This document shows positions 62,992 to 64,000 of a stretch of 64,000 nt of DNA, piece by piece. Under the pieces are notes generated by a model. That model saw nothing but the letters and a program-made list of their open reading frames with translations, searched no databases and was not told the origin of the DNA. Source of the DNA: an uncultured SAR86 cluster bacterium (GTDB lineage: Bacteria; Pseudomonadota; Gammaproteobacteria; Magnimaribacterales; Magnimaribacteraceae); the NCBI GenBank assembly GCA_902537425.1, contig CACBBD010000007.1, positions 1 through 64,000 of the forward strand. Direction: 5' to 3'. A program made the position numbers and the translations under genes. The number at the start of each line of letters is the position of its first letter. The first letter of the stretch is position 1.

Positions 62992-63546
62992 TTGAAAGGT
63001 TTCTCCAGAAAGATACATAAATATCTTAGCTTGGCTATTTCGGTTCAACTTCTCTTATGGACCATATCAGGTATTTATTTTTCTTTTAATAAAATCGACG
63101 AAGTAAGAGGCAGTCAATACTTAAAAACTGTAGCTGTAAAAGAAGTGCCAAAGACCCAAAAGATTGAACCACAAAAAGCTCTATCTTTGGTCGAAAATAA
63201 AACCTTTTTAAAACCTAGTTCAGTAACAGAAATAACTGAAGATAAACCTGGTTCAGAGTATAGAGGTAGATCATTGCCTCTATATAAAATTGAAGCACTT
63301 AATGATGCACAAGAAGAAATAAACGTGTATTTGGACCCATACACAGAAGAAATTGTCGCAATAAGGTCTAATCAATGGAGAATTTGGGACTTTATGTGGG
63401 GTGTCCACATCATGGACTGGAATGAGAGGGATGATATAGGAAATATTTTCTTAAAAGTATTTTCTGTTCTTGCTCTTATAAGCGCCTTATCTGGCATTTA
63501 TCTTTTCTTTGCTTCTTCAAGAAAAAGAAGATTATCTGAGGACTAG
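62992..63546 (+). CDS. PepSY-domain membrane protein
   Basis: A 184-residue protein starting at TTG, 8 bp after copy 2 of the NMO-like gene. One N-terminal transmembrane helix (12-31) and one near residues 155-175 flank a periplasmic domain with the PepSY-like ending INVYLDPYTEEIVAIRS. The motifs HKYLSLAISVQLLLWTISGIYFSF and WGVHIMDW resemble PepSY-TM proteins linked to flavin or iron reduction. It is the last gene of the plus arm, and its end overlaps the convergent minus-strand gene by 4 bp. Confidence 0.8.
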   Translation: MKGFSRKIHKYLSLAISVQLLLWTISGIYFSFNKIDEVRGSQYLKTVAVKEVPKTQKIEPQKALSLVENKTFLKPSSVTEITEDKPGSEYRGRSLPLYKIEALNDAQEEINVYLDPYTEEIVAIRSNQWRIWDFMWGVHIMDWNERDDIGNIFLKVFSVLALISALSGIYLFFASSRKRRLSED

Positions 63547-63917
63547 ACTTTATCCCAAGGCTTTTGATCCCAAGGTCTATTTATCCATTCATCTTCAAGA
63601 ACAAAAGGATTATCACCTCGACCCGAAAAAGAAGAAGTAAAATCAAGTTGCAATAAAACATCTTTATACATCAACTCTACCTTCTTCAACTCCTCTTTAG
63701 TCTCTTTATACTTTTCCGTTTCCGGTTCAAGAGATGAAAGCAACTTCGTTAATTCGTATCTATCCAAAAATAGCTTAGCATTCAACTCATCCCAATATCG
63801 TTGGGTTTCATATGCTAATGACCAAAGTTTAAGATTATGATTCTTCCTTGCTACATTTTTTGAGAACTCAGGTGGTCTTCTATTCTGACCGGTTGAATCA
63901 GGATTAATTTTCTTCAT
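63543..63917 (-). CDS. Unrecognised small basic/acidic coiled-coil protein
   Basis: A 124-residue protein with no family I recognise. Residues 25-100 are charged and helix-rich (LWSLAYETQRYWDEL, ETEKYKETKEELKKVE), probably coiled-coil; the C-terminus is rich in tryptophan and proline (NRPWDQKPWDK). It starts 11 bp after the stop of a C5-methyltransferase gene and has AAGAAAG in front, so the two are probably co-transcribed. It could be an accessory of that methyltransferase, but there is no direct evidence. Confidence 0.65.
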   Translation of the reverse strand: MKKINPDSTGQNRRPPEFSKNVARKNHNLKLWSLAYETQRYWDELNAKLFLDRYELTKLLSSLEPETEKYKETKEELKKVELMYKDVLLQLDFTSSFSGRGDNPFVLEDEWINRPWDQKPWDKV

Positions 63918-63928
63918 AAATCTTTCTT

Positions 63929-64000
63929 TTAGGCTTTCAAAATTTTTTTCACTACTTCTGCTATTTGATAAGCAAGATAAGGAGGCACTGCATTACCTAC
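63929..64000 (-). CDS. C5-cytosine DNA methyltransferase, C-terminal end (partial)
   Basis: This gene is not in the ORF track because it is cut by the right edge. The last 23 codons on the minus strand read VGNAVPPYLAYQIAEVVKK and end in KA-stop. (V)GNAVPP is motif X of Dcm-type C5-cytosine methyltransferases, which folds against motif I at the SAM pocket and lies near the C-terminus of these proteins. Only the family can be stated. Confidence 0.8.
   Translation of the reverse strand, partial: VGNAVPPYLAYQIAEVVKKILKA

Noticed and set aside
1-64000. CRISPR arrays, insertion sequences, integrases and rRNA genes
   Set aside because: No regularly spaced repeats, transposase or integrase motifs, or rRNA-like sequences were seen on either strand.

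Overview
The window is AT-rich, densely packed chromosomal DNA of a streamlined marine gammaproteobacterium. Very short or overlapping gene boundaries, a TonB receptor, lipid and xenobiotic catabolism genes, and the order gyrA-serC-pheA-hisC-tyrA-aroA-cmk-rpsA-ihfB all fit this. The best clade guess is SAR86-like; this is inferred from gene content and has not been tested by phylogeny. No stretch longer than 300 bases lacks a gene. The largest gaps are gyrA/pntB (156 bp), cysD/pgsA (142 bp) and nadE/aroG (134 bp).

Region 1 (1-6065, minus strand) is the end of a surface polysaccharide locus: nucleotide-sugar dehydrogenase (cut by the window edge), two extended SDRs, an HddC-like nucleotidyltransferase, a SIS isomerase, a Wzz chain-length regulator, and an unusual HldE-C-like nucleotidyltransferase fused to a cupin. 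It abuts tRNA-Leu(UAA) and tRNA-Cys(GCA).

Region 2 (6351-10520, minus) is a sulfate-activation module: a TauE/SafE permease, fused CysN-CysC, and a CysD with an extra N-terminal region of about 190 residues. It lies between pgsA and the tRNAs that directly follow pgsA in E. coli, so it looks inserted.

Region 3 (10663-29000, minus) is housekeeping: pgsA, uvrC, pgi, a LapA-like protein, gmhA, ihfB, rpsA, cmk, aroA, tyrA, hisC, pheA, serC, gyrA and a three-subunit transhydrogenase pntAA-AB-B. Diverging from it is ubiG-HAD phosphatase-yciK (29054-31175), the order seen around mupP in Pseudomonas. Then rluB-scpB-scpA-nadE (minus) faces a DAHP synthase (plus).

Region 4 (36247-46585, plus) holds a protein with three tandem DnaT-like domains, an RND pump whose adaptor lacks the usual helical hairpin, a TonB-dependent receptor, and xseB-ispA-dxs. 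The convergent ribA-pgpA-thiL genes follow.

Region 5 (48636-63546) is a catabolic block. A minus arm (thiolase, metallo-beta-lactamase-fold hydrolase, acyl-CoA dehydrogenase, ThDP enzyme, MDR reductase) diverges from a ten-gene plus arm (DUF1330, GST, haloalkane-dehalogenase-like hydrolase, two nitronate-monooxygenase-like proteins, DUF2855, membrane-anchored sulfatase, two small membrane proteins, PepSY). It is the best candidate for an undescribed system, though its substrate cannot be read from sequence. The right edge holds the last 23 codons of a C5-cytosine DNA methyltransferase and an unrecognised small gene.
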